Assembly (NCBI RefSeq): GCF_003240585.1
Contig: NZ_PCDP01000006.1
Span: forward strand, 1-57,073
Origin: Arminella tubonensis
Lineage (GTDB): Bacteria > Pseudomonadota > Alphaproteobacteria > Rhizobiales > Rhizobiaceae
Direction of reading: 5' to 3'
DNA: 57,073 nucleotides
Under the pieces are notes generated by a model that ran no database searches, had not been told where the DNA came from, and was given only the letters and a program-made list of their open reading frames with translations. The translations under genes were made by a program, and so were the position numbers. Each line of letters opens with the position of its first letter. Position 1 is the stretch's first letter. Below, one piece after another: positions 7,894-17,465 of this stretch.

Positions 7894-9996
7894 ATGGCTG
7901 CAAGAGGCTTTGCATCTATCATCGGCGTTCTTGCGGCAATTGTTTCCGCCAGCGGTTCATATTGGTTTTCGCCTCTTGGATTTGAACCAACGGAGATTGA
8001 CCATTTCGGCTCACGAATGGCGACCACGCTGCCACTGAGCGGTGGCGGACAATCTTGTGAACGGGGCGGCAGGTGTGACGCCCTGACAGGGTGCATCGCG
8101 CCTGCGCCTCCTCCGGGCTCCGCAGTAAAAGTACTTCCCCAAGACAAAGTTTATGAGCACTATGTGCAGAAGCTTCGGATATTTGAAGCCTGCAGGGGAA
8201 TAGTTCTTTCGAAGAAGAGCCAGAGCAAGCAGGATGTTCTGCGTGTCAATGTAGCCCCCTCTTCGCTTGAGGCTGAGGCGTTCGCTGAAGCGGTTCTTCG
8301 CCTTGACGGCGATATTCTCTGGGCGCCGGCTTCCGCAAGCGACAACACCGTCACCAGATTCGGCGACGAAGCGCGCGCGGTGTTTGGACCTATTCCGGAT
8401 GCGGACTGCGCCAATGACGCGATGACCATGCCGATCGAGGTCGACGGCAACATTGTCGAGTTGAAAGCCAACCCGACCACGGCTAATCATCCGTTGGAAT
8501 TCGAACATCGTGACGCCTCCGGCAAGGTGATCGCGTGGACCAGCGCGATTGAGAAATGCGACAAGCCCTCGCTAGCCGGAAACGTCGCCTTTTGCGCTCC
8601 CGGCTCGCGGCTGAAGCGTGTGGTAAGAGGCAACGTGGAATGGCTGACATTGTGTCGCAAGTCGACGTCGAATATGATGGTGAGCTCGAATCCCTATTGG
8701 CAGGCATCCAATCCACACTTCGCCCTTCTCGGGACGATCGGATTTAACTCCATCACCGGCGAGATCGTATTTTTTGACGGGCGCAAAGACCGAAGCGAGT
8801 TTGATTGGTCCCAGCCATTCGTCCCACCAGGAGGGCATTCTTACTCCGATAGTTCGGCAAGAGCGTCCGCCGAGGTGCTGTACGATCCGACATTTCAAAT
8901 TCAATGCCATATCTGTCACGACAATAAGAGCCCCTATGTCATAGATCCACATGCCGCGCAGGCGCGTGTGGGATATTTCGATGGCAAGCAGGATTCACGA
9001 GCAATGGCGTTCAGTCTGGGCGGCTACCTGCCGGAAAGGCCGCGTACCGAACAGATGAATTTTCGCGTGATCGGCTCCAGCTATACCGCCGTCCACGGAG
9101 CCGACCTTGCCCACGCCAAAACGGTCCGGGATCCGACGGGAAGCTGTACGGCGTGCCATACTTTGACGACACAGATCACAGGCCAACGGTTTGCCGCCGA
9201 TGCAGTTGGTCGGGAACCATGGATCGGCAAGCCGACATGGGACAAAGTCATGGAGCTGCAAGAAGAAAAGAAGAAGATCGCACGGATCGACAACCGGCGC
9301 ACGGACTGGGCGCTTCGGTCCGGCGCCGGCAAGATCCATCCCTGGATGGTGCCCGGTAGCGGAAACGACTTGTCCGCTCTGCAGCCGCCGATGGGCGCTT
9401 CAGACTGGCAAAAACTAAGCAATTGCCTCTGGGATGCCGGCGGGGCCGAGTGCGGCTATCGACCGCTTTATACCGCCTGCCTTGCGCCGGGGTCAGGGCC
9501 GCAAGAGGACGGCTTCGTACCGACGGATCTGTCGATCGCGGTCATTCCGCCGTCATCAGACGAAACAGAAGCGCACCTTAGGGTAAGGTTGCGCTGGAAA
9601 TATCTCAACGGCTACGGCGGCGTTCCGGAGAGGGATGATGTGCGGTTCAATGTTGCAGTCAAGGCGACCGCAATCCCGCTGCCGCTGGAGCCTCCATCCC
9701 CAGGCGACTATCCCAATTTGGATGAAAAAGACGGCAAAATGCGCATTGTTCTCAACGAAAATGTCGAGGCTTCTGATGACACAATGCTGATTAAAAATGT
9801 TTCCTACGTTGGACACCCCAGGTTCACTGACCCACGCCCATCGATAGTGCCACGAGACTTTAAGCTGGACATCCCGGCAAAGTGCAACAGGCGATATCTC
9901 GTTCGTCTCACCCCGAAAAGGTTTTGTTTCGATCAGAATGTTATGGAGTTTAGCCCCACAAATTATCTCATCTACGCCGACACCGTATGCCATTAA
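7894..9996 (+). CDS. Exported protein with two c-type heme (CxxCH) motifs
   Basis: The 700-residue protein starts at ATG 7894 and begins with an uncleaved-anchor-like or signal segment (residues 1-27, IIGVLAAIVSASGSYWF). CHICH (338-342) and CTACH (418-422) are two covalent heme c sites about 80 residues apart. Outside them are several more Cys (55, 61, 67, 100, 172, 222, 234, 254) that could form disulfides. I do not recognise the family; it is much larger than ordinary cytochromes c and might be a redox enzyme or electron-transfer scaffold. It lies 45 bp after the SnoaL-like gene. The ribosome-binding site is weak (GGAG about 13 bases upstream), so the exact start is uncertain. Confidence 0.75.
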   Translation: MAARGFASIIGVLAAIVSASGSYWFSPLGFEPTEIDHFGSRMATTLPLSGGGQSCERGGRCDALTGCIAPAPPPGSAVKVLPQDKVYEHYVQKLRIFEACRGIVLSKKSQSKQDVLRVNVAPSSLEAEAFAEAVLRLDGDILWAPASASDNTVTRFGDEARAVFGPIPDADCANDAMTMPIEVDGNIVELKANPTTANHPLEFEHRDASGKVIAWTSAIEKCDKPSLAGNVAFCAPGSRLKRVVRGNVEWLTLCRKSTSNMMVSSNPYWQASNPHFALLGTIGFNSITGEIVFFDGRKDRSEFDWSQPFVPPGGHSYSDSSARASAEVLYDPTFQIQCHICHDNKSPYVIDPHAAQARVGYFDGKQDSRAMAFSLGGYLPERPRTEQMNFRVIGSSYTAVHGADLAHAKTVRDPTGSCTACHTLTTQITGQRFAADAVGREPWIGKPTWDKVMELQEEKKKIARIDNRRTDWALRSGAGKIHPWMVPGSGNDLSALQPPMGASDWQKLSNCLWDAGGAECGYRPLYTACLAPGSGPQEDGFVPTDLSIAVIPPSSDETEAHLRVRLRWKYLNGYGGVPERDDVRFNVAVKATAIPLPLEPPSPGDYPNLDEKDGKMRIVLNENVEASDDTMLIKNVSYVGHPRFTDPRPSIVPRDFKLDIPAKCNRRYLVRLTPKRFCFDQNVMEFSPTNYLIYADTVCH

Positions 9997-10059
9997 CTCA
10001 GGTGGCCCATTGAATCTTGGCTGGACCCTATCAGGGAAGCGTCCAGGAGTAAGAGGCAC

Positions 10060-10560
10060 GCCGTGCGCTTCTCAACGGTGTCTCGTATGCCCCGCCTGCG
10101 AAGGCTGCCCCGACGGACGACGACGCTCGGGGGAAAGGATTCGTTCCCGGCCTTACAAACGAGAAGCTGATCGACGCTGCCCCGATGTTCTCAAGCATAT
10201 GCGGCATCTGGGTGCTGCCGGGGATCGGCACGATCCCTTCTGGCCCATCAGCCATGACAGCGCGATCTGACCAGGCGTCGCGCTTTTTCGCTCGGCACAG
10301 GTCTTCACAAGGGCGACGAGGGTCCAGTTGTTCGGCAGATTCAGGCGAGAACCGACCTTCAATACCGCGGATGTCGCCCTCGGCAAATCTCGTCCGCTCG
10401 TCGATGGCACTCGTCAAGAAGCCGACGCCAAGAGGACTCCACGGCACGAAGCCGATGCCGAGTTCTTTGCAGAGCAGAAGCACTCCATCCTCCGGGCCGC
10501 GCCATAGCATCGAATTTTCGCTGCCGCTGCAAAAGGGGCGAGTCCCTATACTCGATCATC
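10060..10560 (-). pseudogene. Aldo/keto reductase relic
   Basis: Minus-strand fragments in different frames read as successive parts of an AKR13-type aldo/keto reductase: CKELGIGFVPWSPLGVGFLT and FAEGDIRGIEGRF (near 10470-10340), then TCAERKSATPGQIALSWLMG (near 10300), then IVPIPGSTQMPHMLENIGAA (near 10240-10180). At least two frameshifts separate them, and the N-terminal catalytic half is missing. The remainder has decayed beyond recognition. Confidence 0.75.
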
Positions 10561-11080
10561 TCGCGGAACGATTTTCTTCACGAAGGTTTCTGTGGTTGAA
10601 CAAGAAGCCCGACTTTAAGGCGGTTCGCTGTCCTGCTTTTGCAAAGTTGAAATACCACACTCCCCGCCTTTGAAGCGTTGGGCTTCTGATCACTCGAGTC
10701 TGGATAAAACGCAGCACGACACGGATCAATTCTGTATGACAAGATTTCGTTGCGGTGTTCGATCTCGCCGACGGTGGATTGGGCCCTGAGCGCAGCTACA
10801 GTGCCGCCGCCCAATTTCGGCGCTGTACAACCGTGCTATGAATTCTGCAGCTACAGCTGTGCGCAAACTTGAACTCACTTTATTTCGACGCTGGGCTTTC
10901 GAGTTGATCTAAGGGCATTCACAAATTTGCTTTCGAGACAGACTTTTGGTTGAAATCGACGACAAACTAATACACATTGTACGGGCAAATCGGGGACTTG
11001 TTACTTGCCTCCTCCCCGGGCGTCTGGCAGACCGCCGCAGCTTGTCCGTGCGGCGCTCTTTTGCATGAGGAGAGCGCATA
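10561..11080. other. Intergenic stretch without a recognised gene
   Basis: No coding sequence with recognisable similarity or good codon structure is visible on either strand. The right half becomes AT-rich (10860-10990) ahead of the XRE regulator and presumably holds its promoter, but no clear -35/-10 pair could be assigned. Confidence 0.4.
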
Positions 11081-11539
11081 GTGAGTGCTAAATTACCAGA
11101 CCCGATAGACGCCTATGTGGGTTCCCGTGTCCGGATGCGTCGCCTTATGCTGGGCATGAGCCAGGAACGGCTTGCCGACCAGATCGGCGTGACCTTTCAG
11201 CAGGTTCAGAAATATGAAAGGGGCGCAAACCGTATCGGTGCCAGCCGTCTGCAGACCATCGCCACGGTGCTTGCCATCCCTATCAGCTTCTTCTTTCAGC
11301 AAGACGTTTCCCAGCCATTGACGACAGAGGGACTAGGGCATCTTACGGGGCTGGAGGATCTTGCGGAGTTCTTGACCTCCAAGGAGGGCTTGGGCCTGAA
11401 CAAGGCCTTCATGAAGATTACGGACAGGGGCGTTCGCGAATCGGTTCTGCTTCTGGTGACTTCGCTCGCCAACGCCGCGGAACCTGTCCTCGCGCCGCTT
11501 CCGGTCGCTGCCGATATCCATTTTGACCAGAGGAATTGA
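11081..11539 (+). CDS. XRE-family transcriptional regulator, PraR-like
   Basis: The 152-residue protein starts at GTG 11081 with GAGGAG upstream. Residues 10-75 form a Cro/C1-type helix-turn-helix: GSRVRMRRLMLGMSQERLAD, then GVTFQQVQKYERGANRIGAS as recognition helix. This arrangement and sequence closely follow the rhizobial PraR/PhrR group, which represses genes for biofilm, attachment and quorum sensing. The C-terminal half (about 80-152) is the less conserved part of that group. It is monocistronic with no obvious partner. DNA-binding function is well supported; the regulon is inferred only from family resemblance. Confidence 0.85.
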   Translation: MSAKLPDPIDAYVGSRVRMRRLMLGMSQERLADQIGVTFQQVQKYERGANRIGASRLQTIATVLAIPISFFFQQDVSQPLTTEGLGHLTGLEDLAEFLTSKEGLGLNKAFMKITDRGVRESVLLLVTSLANAAEPVLAPLPVAADIHFDQRN

Positions 11540-11749
11540 GCCTTGCCCCGTCGATTTTCGTGCGCACAGGCGCAGTTGAGGCTGCAACAGCGCCGTGAAC
11601 GGCGACCGAGTTCGATTGTAGGAGCCTTTCTTACAACTATTCGCTGTGTCACGCTCTATGTCACGCGCCAATCCTGATTGTTTCGGTTAACGTGGCCTTC
11701 AATCGCAGCGGCGGCTATATCGCGCCGGCGCGGCAACGAGGGATATGTG

Positions 11750-11992
11750 ATGACGGCGATGCTTCCCATAGAAACTGTCGGCTATGATACGGATGCACTC
11801 AAGGAACTCGCGTCCATTGCGCGCTTGATCACCTATGCACGCCAAAGCGCCAAAGGATTGAATGCGGATTTTCCGGTCTGGTGCCTGGATCTGGCGCTCG
11901 GGGCGGTTCTGCAGGAGATGTACTCGAGCGGCCCGCAGGCGCCGCTGCTCGACAATGGCATGGAAGAGATGAATTCTACGCCGCGACACTGA
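11750..11992 (+). CDS. Small hypothetical protein, 80 residues
   Basis: A likely start is ATG 11750 (GAGG at 11738-11741), giving a product that begins MTAMLPIETVGYDTDALKEL and is largely helical, with ASIARLITYARQSAKG. No signal peptide or known motif is visible. It lies 210 bp downstream of the PraR-like regulator on the same strand. An upstream in-frame ATG at 11678 is less convincing because the intervening segment is Arg-rich and poor in coding character. I do not recognise the family. Confidence 0.5.
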   Translation: MTAMLPIETVGYDTDALKELASIARLITYARQSAKGLNADFPVWCLDLALGAVLQEMYSSGPQAPLLDNGMEEMNSTPRH

Positions 11993-12088
11993 GCGCAATT
12001 TACCGCTTCTCTCCGGTGGGGGCTGGAGGGGGAAAATGTCGGCGCGGGCCATTGGTCCGCGTCGGCATTGCTTCTAGCGCCAGCGCCT

Positions 12089-12766
12089 TTAGTCGGCGCC
12101 GAGGCCTTGCTTGCAACGAACGCCATTTAAGAAAGCATTGAAACACCGGTGGATATGCTCATTGCGCGTCTCCCGATCCTGCCAGTCGTTCGGGCGACCG
12201 GGCGGTGAGGCCATCGCGCCGAACACCATGTCCATCAACATGCGCGCGCCGCTGAGGGGGTCGCCCAGGGCAATCCTGCCACGGTCGACCTGGTCTTTCA
12301 GCCAGTCGGCAAGCATTCGGCGCGACTGTGCGATGCCGTGCGTATGCAGTAAAGTCGCGACCTCAGGAAACTGCTGGGACTCACGCACGATAAAGTGAAC
12401 GAATGCCTCACGGTCGCGCTCGGCAGCCTCATCGATATCAACCATGAAGATTTCTGCCAGCGTTTCGGCAAGTGGCATACTCTCTCCCAGTGGGCGAGGC
12501 AGCGCCAGCATCGTGGCGCGGTGTTCGGCAATGATCGCCATGAAAAGTTCGGTTTTGCTTGCAAACAGACGATAAAGCGTCTGTTTTGAAATCTTGCAGC
12601 GTGCCGCGACAAGATCCATTGTGGTGCCGCCATACCCGAACTGGTGAAAGGTCTTCCGCGCCTCGGCCAGGATCGCTGCCTGTCGGTCGTTATCGCTCGC
12701 AGTCTTCGGACGACCGCGCGGGCGGCGGATCTGATCGCAATTCTTCGTCTCCGTTCGACTTTGCAT
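12089..12766 (-). CDS. TetR/AcrR-family repressor of the adjacent RND efflux genes
   Basis: About 225 residues from ATG 12766. Residues near 20-65 form the TetR DNA-binding domain: AILAEARKTFHQFGYGGTTM followed by ARCKISKQTLYRLFASKTEL. The C-terminal ligand-binding domain resembles the AefR/AmeR-like type (FVHFIVRESQQFPEVATLL). An alternative start at 12811 would add 15 residues. The gene is divergent from an RND adaptor and pump, the usual layout for a local repressor that releases the pump on binding its substrate. A candidate operator is at 12817-12836. Confidence 0.9.
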   Translation of the reverse strand: MQSRTETKNCDQIRRPRGRPKTASDNDRQAAILAEARKTFHQFGYGGTTMDLVAARCKISKQTLYRLFASKTELFMAIIAEHRATMLALPRPLGESMPLAETLAEIFMVDIDEAAERDREAFVHFIVRESQQFPEVATLLHTHGIAQSRRMLADWLKDQVDRGRIALGDPLSGARMLMDMVFGAMASPPGRPNDWQDRETRNEHIHRCFNAFLNGVRCKQGLGAD

Positions 12767-12816
12767 TCCGACAGCAACCCCGAGGCGATTGACATTTGCG
12801 GCAACCGTCATATTTT

Positions 12817-12836
12817 CTGTACTTGATCGTACTGTA
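12817..12836. promoter_or_regulatory. Candidate TetR operator between repressor and RND operon
   Basis: The sequence CTGTACTTGATCGTACTGTA contains GTAC at 12819-12822 and again at 12829-12832 (each a self-palindrome) around a GATC centre, within the region shared by the two divergent genes. Its position fits an AcrR/AmeR-type operator. No binding data exist here, and the symmetry is short. Confidence 0.4.
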
Positions 12837-12935
12837 AACCACTCGATGGGAAACATCAACGTGCAAAGCCTGGCAAGTTCAATGCCGCGTTCCAATTGTG
12901 AGGCATCCGCCCTACCCTCGGGCCACCCTGTTTCG

Positions 12936-14177
12936 ATGCGCAAAGTCCTTTTGATTGCGGCCGGAATGAGCGCAGTTCTGCTGCTTGCCAGCTGCAACCA
13001 GCAAAAGTCGACGCAGAACAATGCGCCGTCAGTCAAGCCGGAAGTCAGTGCGATGGCGCTGCGTCCTCGGTCTGTCGCCATAACGGCTGAACTGCCGGGC
13101 CGCACGACCGCCTATCAGATTGCCGAAGTCCGGCCGCAGGTGGGCGGCATCATCCGAAGCCGCAACTTCAAGGAGGGCAGTGAGGTCAATGAGGGCGATA
13201 TTCTCTACGAGATCGATCCCAGCGCCTACCAGGCCGCCTATGACAGCTCTGCAGCCGCACTGCAGAAGGCAGAGGGAGCTGTTCCCAGCGCACAAGCCAA
13301 ACTCGACCGCTATAAGGGCCTGAGCGCCCAGAGTGTTGTCAGCCAGCAGGATTTCGATAATGCGAACGCCACGCTCGTTCAGGCGCAAGCCGACGTCGCC
13401 GGGGCAAAGGCGGCGCTTGAAACGGCGCGTATCAATCTCGACTACACGAAGATCCGGGCGCCTATCGCGGGCCGCGTCGGCGCATCGACCGTGACAGTCG
13501 GCGCGCTGGTTACAGGCGACCAGACGACACCCCTGACGATCATTCGCAAGCTTGATCCGATCAATGTCGACGTAACCCAATCCAGCACGAACCTCCTGAA
13601 ATTCAGGCGGGCGATATCGGAGGGGCGGTTGAAGACCAGCGGCAACAGCGTTTCCGTCCATCTGACACTTGAGGACGGTTCCAAGTACAAGGACACCGGC
13701 GTCTTGGAATTTTCCGAGGCCGCGGTCGCCGAAACGGTTGGAACGATCAACGTCAGGGTGGTCTTCCCCAATCCAGAACGTCTCCTTCTGCCGGGTATGT
13801 ATGTGCGCGCCACCGTCGAAGAAGGCATAGCTGAAAACAGCTTCCTCGTGCCGCAACGCGCCGTTACGCGTAACACCAAGGGCCAGCCGACCGCCAAATT
13901 CGTCACCACTGACGGAAAGGTACAGGAGCGCGTGCTGTCGGTCCAGCGGAGCATCGGCAATAGCTGGCTCGTCAACGAAGGGTTGAAGGACGGCGATCGG
14001 GTCATCGTCGAGGGCAGCCAACGCGTTCGCGACGGCCAGGATGTCAACGCCAGCCCCGTTATCGTCGACGACGCCACCGGCGAGGTCCGGCAGGCGTCGG
14101 TTGATGCCGCCAAGCCCAATGAGCAGACCATGCTTGAAGATGCCGACAAAGGCGCCTCTACCGGCGCCACGAAGTGA
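12936..14177 (+). CDS. RND efflux periplasmic adaptor (membrane fusion lipoprotein)
   Basis: Starting at ATG 12936 gives 413 residues with a lipoprotein signal: MRKVLLIAAGMSAVLLLASC, lipobox LASC with Cys20. This supports the internal start over the longer frame from 12789. It has the barrel-sandwich motif VRPQVGGIIRSRNFKEGSEV, an alpha-hairpin rich in Ala/Gln (about 95-165), the lipoyl return YTKIRAPIAGRVGASTVTVG, and beta-barrel and membrane-proximal domains. It matches the AcrA/MexA family, which bridges an inner-membrane RND pump to an outer-membrane channel. The pump gene follows after 8 bp. No outer-membrane factor is encoded nearby, so a TolC-type protein elsewhere is presumably used, as in the Agrobacterium IfeAB system. 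Confidence 0.93.
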   Translation: MRKVLLIAAGMSAVLLLASCNQQKSTQNNAPSVKPEVSAMALRPRSVAITAELPGRTTAYQIAEVRPQVGGIIRSRNFKEGSEVNEGDILYEIDPSAYQAAYDSSAAALQKAEGAVPSAQAKLDRYKGLSAQSVVSQQDFDNANATLVQAQADVAGAKAALETARINLDYTKIRAPIAGRVGASTVTVGALVTGDQTTPLTIIRKLDPINVDVTQSSTNLLKFRRAISEGRLKTSGNSVSVHLTLEDGSKYKDTGVLEFSEAAVAETVGTINVRVVFPNPERLLLPGMYVRATVEEGIAENSFLVPQRAVTRNTKGQPTAKFVTTDGKVQERVLSVQRSIGNSWLVNEGLKDGDRVIVEGSQRVRDGQDVNASPVIVDDATGEVRQASVDAAKPNEQTMLEDADKGASTGATK

Positions 14178-14185
14178 GGTGAGCG

Positions 14186-17100
14186 ATGTCTCGTTTTTTC
14201 ATCGACCGCCCCATCTTTGCGTGGGTCATCGCCATCGTCATCATGCTCGCGGGCGTGCTTTCGATCTTCACCTTGTCAATTTCGCAATATCCGCAGATCG
14301 CCCCGACGACGGTCCGCATTACGGCGACCTATCCGGGCGCTGATGCGCAGACGGTCGAAAATTCGGTGACAAAGGTCATCGAGCAGGGCATGACCGGCAT
14401 CGACAACCTCGACTACATGACGTCGACCTCGACTTCGACCGGCCAGGCATCGATCTCGCTGACCTTCACCAACAAGGCCAATGCCGACGTCGCGCAGATG
14501 CAGGTGCAGAACAAGTTGCAGCTGGTCACCGCGCAGCTGCCGCAGACGGTGCAGACCACTGGTATCGTGGTCTCCAAATCGACCTCGAACTTCCTTATGG
14601 TCATCGGCTTCGTGTCGACCGACGGAAAGCTCAACTCCAACGATCTGGCCGATTATATCGCCAGCACGCTGAACGATACTCTGAAGCGCGTTGCGGGTGT
14701 CGGCGACACGCAGCTGTTCGGTGCCGGCTATGCCATGCGAATCTGGGTCAATCCGGACAATCTTGCCAAATACCAGCTGATGGTCAGCGATGTGACCAGC
14801 GCCGTGGAAGCCCAGAATATCCAGGTCTCGGCGGGCCAGCTTGGCGCCCTGCCCCAGGTCCAGGGCCAGCAGCTGAATGCCACGGTCACTGCAAAGAGCC
14901 GTCTGCAGACACCGGAGCAGTTTGAAAACATCATCCTGAAGAGCCTGCCCAACGGTTCGCTCGTGCGCCTCAATGACGTGGCGACCGTGGAACTCGGCGC
15001 TTCTTCCTACAACAGTTCTGCTACCTATAACGGTTCTCCGTCCGCCGGTCTCGCGGTCATGCTTGCGTCGGGTGCGAATGCCATCGACACGGCAGAGGGC
15101 GTACAGACTACGATCAACAGCCTGAAGCAGACGCTGCCGGCAAATGTCGAGATCGTCTATCCCTACGACACGACTCCCTTCGTCAAACTGTCGATCGAAG
15201 ACGTAGTGAAGACGCTTGTGGAAGCGATTGTCCTCGTCTTCATCGTGATGTTCGTGTTCCTGCAAAACATCCGCGCGACGCTCATCCCTACCCTCGCCGT
15301 GCCGGTCGTTCTGCTCGGCACCTTCGGCATCCTGTCGCTGTTTGGATATTCAATCAACACCTTGACCATGTTCGGCATGGTTCTCGCGATCGGCCTTCTT
15401 GTCGACGATGCGATCGTCGTCGTCGAGAATGTCGAGCGCGTCATGGAGGAAGAAGGCCTCTCTCCGCGAGAGGCGACCATCAAGTCGATGGAGGAAATTA
15501 CTGGTGCCCTCATCGGTATTGCCACGGTGCTCTCGGCGGTGTTTGTTCCGATGGCGTTCTTTTCGGGCTCGGTCGGTGTGATCTATCGGCAGTTCTCGGT
15601 GACCATCGTTTCGGCCATGGTCCTGTCAGTCATCGTCGCACTAATCCTCACGCCGGCGCTCTGCGCTACGATCCTGCGCAAGCCCGCGCACGGCTCGAAG
15701 GAAAGGGGTGTCTTTGGTTGGTTCAACCGCAATTTCGACCGTGGCACGCACCGCTACCAGCGCACCATCGGCGGTATGATCAAGCGAAGCGCCATCTTCC
15801 TGCTCATCTTCGTGTTGATCGCCGGAGCCGTCGGTTATCTGTTCAACCGCCTGCCGAATTCGTTCCTGCCGGACGAGGACCAGGGCATCCTGCTCACCAG
15901 CGTGCAGCTTCCGCCGGGTGCGACGGACCAGCGGACCAAGGCAGTGCTGAACCAGGTCCGTGACTACTATCTCAACACCGAGAAGGATTATGTCGACGGT
16001 GTCTTTGCCGCGGCAGGTTTCGGCTTCGGCGGACAGGGACAGAATGTTGGCATCGCCTTCATCAAGCTGAAGGATTTCGAAAAGCGGAGCACGGCGGCAT
16101 CGAAAGCCCAGGCAATTGCCGGGCGAGCGATGGCAAACTTCGCCAAGATCAAGGATGCCAGTGTCTTTGCTCTTGCCCCGCCTGCCATTCCCGGCTTTGG
16201 CAACTCGAGCGGCTTCGACTTCTTCATCAAGGATATCAACGGTGCCGGGCATGACAAGCTGATCGAGGCCCGCAACCAGCTCCTTGCTCTTGCCGGCAAG
16301 AGCACCAAGGTGACGGGCACGCGACCGAACGGCCAGGAAGATACGCCGCAATATTCTGTGGAGATCGATCAGGAAAAGGCAAGTGCGCTCAACATCAACC
16401 TGCCCGATATAGACTCGACGTTGTCGACGGCCTGGGGTGGTACCTACGTCAACGACTTTATCGATCGGGGACGCGTGAAACCGGTCTACGTGCAGTCGGA
16501 CAAGGCTTTCCGCATGCAGCCGGAGGACTTCGATCGCTGGTACGTGCGCAACTCGGATAGCGCTATGGTCCCCTTCTCCGCCTTCGCAACCGGCAAATGG
16601 AGTTACGGTTCGCCGCGCCTCGAGCGCTACAACGGCTCGTCCGCTGTCGAAATTCAAGGCGCAGCCGGTGCCGGCGTCAGTTCAGGCGACGCGATGAACG
16701 AAATCGACAATATCATGAACCAACTACCGCCGGGCTTCAGCCATGAGTGGACCAGCCTTTCCGCGCAGGAAAAGCTGTCCGGCAATCAGGCAACCCAGTT
16801 GTACGCGATCTCGATCCTCGTGGTCTTCCTTGCCCTGGCGGCGCTCTACGAAAGCTGGTCAATTCCGCTCGCGGTCATGCTTTCAGTCCCGATCGGCATT
16901 TTCGGCGCGCTGTTGGCGGCAACGATCTTCGGGCAGTCGAACGACGTCTATTTCAAGGTCGGGCTGCTGACCACCATCGGCCTTGCCGCAAAGAACGCGA
17001 TCCTGATCGTCGAGTTCGCGCTCGAGCAGCAGAAGACCGGCAAGGACCTTGTAACGGCAACACTTGAAGCGTCCCGCCAGCGCCTGCGGCCGATCCTGAT

Positions 17101-17332
17101 GACGTCGCTTGCCTTCATCCTCGGCGTCATGCCATTGGCAATCGCTCACGGGGCGGGCTCCGGCAGCCAGAATTCGATAGGTATAGGCGTCATGGGCGGC
17201 ATGATCTCGGCGACCGTGCTCGGCGTATTCTTCATTCCCCTGCTGTTTGTCGCGACACGCCGGATATTCAAAGGCAAGACACCTGAGGAAACGCCAAGAG
17301 CCGCGAATACGATCCCCGACGCTGCGCACTGA
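14186..17332 (+). CDS. RND multidrug efflux permease, HAE-1 family
   Basis: The 1048-residue protein is full length for the AcrB/MexB family. It begins [20 protein letters not shown] and carries the paired aspartates of the proton relay in TM4 ([20 protein letters not shown]), the [16 protein letters not shown] segment and the second-half counterpart [20 protein letters not shown]. Large periplasmic porter and docking loops lie between TM1-TM2 and TM7-TM8. It takes amphiphilic substrates from the periplasm or membrane and exports them by proton antiport with the adjacent adaptor. Expression is probably controlled by the divergent TetR protein. A strong terminator follows the gene. Confidence 0.95.
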   Translation: MSRFFIDRPIFAWVIAIVIMLAGVLSIFTLSISQYPQIAPTTVRITATYPGADAQTVENSVTKVIEQGMTGIDNLDYMTSTSTSTGQASISLTFTNKANADVAQMQVQNKLQLVTAQLPQTVQTTGIVVSKSTSNFLMVIGFVSTDGKLNSNDLADYIASTLNDTLKRVAGVGDTQLFGAGYAMRIWVNPDNLAKYQLMVSDVTSAVEAQNIQVSAGQLGALPQVQGQQLNATVTAKSRLQTPEQFENIILKSLPNGSLVRLNDVATVELGASSYNSSATYNGSPSAGLAVMLASGANAIDTAEGVQTTINSLKQTLPANVEIVYPYDTTPFVKLSIEDVVKTLVEAIVLVFIVMFVFLQNIRATLIPTLAVPVVLLGTFGILSLFGYSINTLTMFGMVLAIGLLVDDAIVVVENVERVMEEEGLSPREATIKSMEEITGALIGIATVLSAVFVPMAFFSGSVGVIYRQFSVTIVSAMVLSVIVALILTPALCATILRKPAHGSKERGVFGWFNRNFDRGTHRYQRTIGGMIKRSAIFLLIFVLIAGAVGYLFNRLPNSFLPDEDQGILLTSVQLPPGATDQRTKAVLNQVRDYYLNTEKDYVDGVFAAAGFGFGGQGQNVGIAFIKLKDFEKRSTAASKAQAIAGRAMANFAKIKDASVFALAPPAIPGFGNSSGFDFFIKDINGAGHDKLIEARNQLLALAGKSTKVTGTRPNGQEDTPQYSVEIDQEKASALNINLPDIDSTLSTAWGGTYVNDFIDRGRVKPVYVQSDKAFRMQPEDFDRWYVRNSDSAMVPFSAFATGKWSYGSPRLERYNGSSAVEIQGAAGAGVSSGDAMNEIDNIMNQLPPGFSHEWTSLSAQEKLSGNQATQLYAISILVVFLALAALYESWSIPLAVMLSVPIGIFGALLAATIFGQSNDVYFKVGLLTTIGLAAKNAILIVEFALEQQKTGKDLVTATLEASRQRLRPILMTSLAFILGVMPLAIAHGAGSGSQNSIGIGVMGGMISATVLGVFFIPLLFVATRRIFKGKTPEETPRAANTIPDAAH

Positions 17333-17352
17333 ACGGTGGCCAAAATGGAGAC

Positions 17353-17382
17353 AAATGACCCTTCACATTGAAGGGTCATTTT
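17353..17382 (+). terminator. Rho-independent terminator after the RND operon
   Basis: A perfect 13-bp inverted repeat AAATGACCCTTCA (17353-17365) / TGAAGGGTCATTT (17369-17381) with a 3-base loop ends in a short T-tract, 20 bp after the pump stop codon. Confidence 0.85.
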
Positions 17383-17465
17383 GGACTGTGGCGATTGTCG
17401 CGTGAACCGGCTATGACATCGAAATGATGACCTGCGCGCGGCAGAATGCGGCAGGAGGCAGGGAG

